DNA of 14,138 nucleotides from positions 1-14,138 of the forward strand of contig JBJEKU010000055.1 of the NCBI GenBank assembly GCA_051878795.1, in the 5' to 3' direction. This document shows, one piece after another, positions 13,501 to 14,138 of this stretch (positions are counted from its first letter, which is position 1; each line of letters begins with the position of its first letter). Under the pieces are notes generated by a model that was given only the letters and a program-made list of their open reading frames with translations, ran no database searches and was not told the origin of the DNA. This DNA is from W1P20-047 sp051878795 (GTDB lineage Bacteria; Actinomycetota; Coriobacteriia; Coriobacteriales; Eggerthellaceae). Position numbers and translations under genes: made by a program.

Positions 13501-14138
13501 GATGTGAACGTGCTCGCCGCGGCGCTGCGCGACTTCATCGCCGACGACACCCTGGATGTATCCGCCACCGCTCCCGACGATTCGAAGAAGGCCGCGAAGG
13601 AAGGCACCCAGGCGGCCAAGCAAAAGGATGGCAAGGAAAAGAAGCCGAGCCTCTGGAGGCGTTTCATCAACTTCCTGAAGGGCCTGTTCGGCAAGAAGCC
13701 CCAGGCAGCCGAGCCCGTGGAAACCGAAGCCGAAGACCCCGAGGAGCGCAGGAATATCCTGTCCCAGATCGTCGAGCTTCTTTCCGGCATCATGGAACTG
13801 AAGCGCATCGAGGAACGCGAACGCCGTCACGAAGACCACGAGGAAGAGCTGGTCGAGATCCCCGACCCCTACAAGGAAAGCAACTTCCTGTTCTTCGGCG
13901 GAAAGGAAAACCCCGATTGGCTGGCAGTGGAAGACACCGCCATGCTTTTGGCCGACCACCAGCTGGTGGACTTCGAGCTCTCCGCCGCGCGCAACGACAA
14001 GGTGGACATGAACGAGGCCATCGACCAGGTGATCGAGGAAGGCATCGTCCATCTGTGCGACTTCTGCGGCAAGCCGCTGCTGGGCGTGGAATACGACATC
14101 CTGGAAGACGGACGCGAGCGCTGCCTCACCTGCTCCCG
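10555..14138 (+). CDS. Multi-pass membrane protein with degenerate MrfA/DUF1998-type SF2 helicase region and zinc knuckle, 3' end outside window
   Basis: Open for 1194 codons and continuing past the edge. The start ATG overlaps the previous stop (ATGA, 10555-10558). Five predicted TM helices lie at about 3-22, 35-56, 83-106, 148-166 and 171-190. The cytoplasmic part then follows the order of an SF2 helicase: LLEGKNTLFATPFYRDYTDYFALPLV (about 289-314) aligns by eye with motif I but has RDYT where GSGKT is expected; VAFMSMSD (369-376) stands where a DExH box should be; FLIVEDESCNSFEIL (about 564-578) looks like a second RecA-like domain. A winged-helix-like stretch comes next. GSCLYGHVYQNMVPGQFVSLEGRYYEV and CIYVFEDSNIDLGLIDSF (937-) recall the MrfA C-terminal and DUF1998 regions. 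A Lys-rich linker holds a basic amphipathic segment (1032-1049); C1168, C1171, C1190 and C1193 form a zinc knuckle. No ATPase activity is expected. The helicase relationship is inference; the membrane topology is clear. Confidence 0.85.
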   Translation, partial: MMSFLVCGILLAVLVALFWATFSRASSPERRPAQVLLPPIALILSVVLLALFGYADSAAKDAWVMASNSFEPLRGVNALFPRAIAINALFAFTFLCVKLVYLMVVSLLPDKGLVLLSHLFAFAYEMDDENRWVLKRRFLGTKKLFRKMFIAVLVLSTLLFVLTAIFPRLFGTMFFPAFAIIAFGEVVSFLSGLEPKDKNSDAVEFIDDGSKRYSIYQNLMKVYENYQDRILYSDVLNHGYFSQINRDDIIGPLEADKDRLKRIAAGYLKSLKSLHHDIDADMAMGMVGLLEGKNTLFATPFYRDYTDYFALPLVRTLMQGNKVVVMYGEDISEADLQDWFRESLTVICGVESIWRLGSLRNKKVDDLDVAFMSMSDANNLDLTRALARRQNRIAMVAMFNPSVSFATSQIGFGILARRLAAFGKVVYCAFDRNTNGLVDALSHSLSTPFCEVCPTISSRGETCSMIWKAEDPQGTSLHHQLYGNVAQYLGLGTELGSIALRYDVDKVTWLSSKNVPINDVRWIALQYYRQICEFANLPTAAWSIDGRFSFQDSLWSQRREDRAFLIVEDESCNSFEILRQFSTRACSNSFINVISPDYLLRDYMSDNSQLLVRDSKAIPRIVPDYSLGLRNVALSVFARLAQEPMDLRDIRKQFELAEIETQDIRATLCQLALKYIVPESTREIVSECLLEETVHESIDPESLRYLDRTQIRLVKGCELHRYCETILRNAFYVCEDESIDKRVLGSCLYGHVYQNMVPGQFVSLEGRYYEVLDITVSSRSTSRVALRRAADHFSRRRFYRQVKEVRLGNWDASSRWHRTRSYSGVNIQAAEVDVSVRTEGYAEMTSRSDFRTARYVGLSHIPNREYFKKSALKISVDGASTQVVATLTVLLGELIATMYADNAQYLLIGSTAAERCDCPRGSYVRISSEESALDPTCIYVFEDSNIDLGLIDSFDRNVVHFLELLQDFLVWHSDRMARKNVVDVNVLAAALRDFIADDTLDVSATAPDDSKKAAKEGTQAAKQKDGKEKKPSLWRRFINFLKGLFGKKPQAAEPVETEAEDPEERRNILSQIVELLSGIMELKRIEERERRHEDHEEELVEIPDPYKESNFLFFGGKENPDWLAVEDTAMLLADHQLVDFELSAARNDKVDMNEAIDQVIEEGIVHLCDFCGKPLLGVEYDILEDGRERCLTCS

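Overview
The window is GC-rich with strong G/C preference at third codon positions, GTG/ATG starts and purine-rich ribosome binding sites. Protein content (a tubulin-like/vWA operon, a heterodimeric-type ABC exporter, MscL) fits a high-GC Gram-positive anaerobe. My best guess is an actinobacterium of the Coriobacteriia (Eggerthella/Slackia-like); this rests on overall impression, not on a marker gene. No tRNA, rRNA, CRISPR array, insertion sequence or integrase was seen.

Layout. (1) 1-777, minus strand: the N-terminal 259 codons of an ABC exporter permease/ATPase that runs off the left edge. (2) 784-990: a short divergent promoter region with a good -10 box and a small palindrome. (3) 991-1923, plus: a TatD-family metal-dependent hydrolase whose C-terminal two thirds resemble the QatD branch, with an unusual insertion of about 50 residues near the N-terminus. 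(4) 2025-2453, plus: mscL, followed by a clear intrinsic terminator at 2467-2498. (5) 2499-2871: a gene-free, noticeably more AT-rich gap full of inverted repeats, ending in a leader that could form alternative hairpins at the next gene's start. (6) 2872 to the right edge, plus: a tightly packed four-gene operon filling about 80% of the window.

The operon is the main interest. In order it encodes: an exported, single-pass membrane protein with a von Willebrand A domain outside and a beta-rich tail inside; a 1214-residue protein with an N-terminal tubulin/FtsZ-type nucleotide-binding domain (Tubulin_2 / FtsZl-1 class) and a very long helical tail; a 669-residue two-helix membrane protein with coiled-coil-like flanks; and a giant multi-pass membrane protein (more than 1194 residues, cut by the window) whose cytoplasmic part looks like a degenerate superfamily 2 helicase of the MrfA/DUF1998 type. 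In the last protein the ATP-binding motifs have been lost, and it carries a basic amphipathic segment and a C-terminal four-cysteine zinc knuckle. Intergenic gaps of 61 and 33 bases and an ATGA overlap argue for one transcript.

How they may work together (inference): the tubulin-like protein would assemble at the membrane on a platform made by the two multi-domain membrane proteins, with the vWA protein reporting or binding on the outer face. As I recall, FtsZl-1/vWA gene associations have been noted in comparative genomics as a predicted membrane-remodelling system, but I know of no experimental function. The inactive-helicase component is the part I consider least described.
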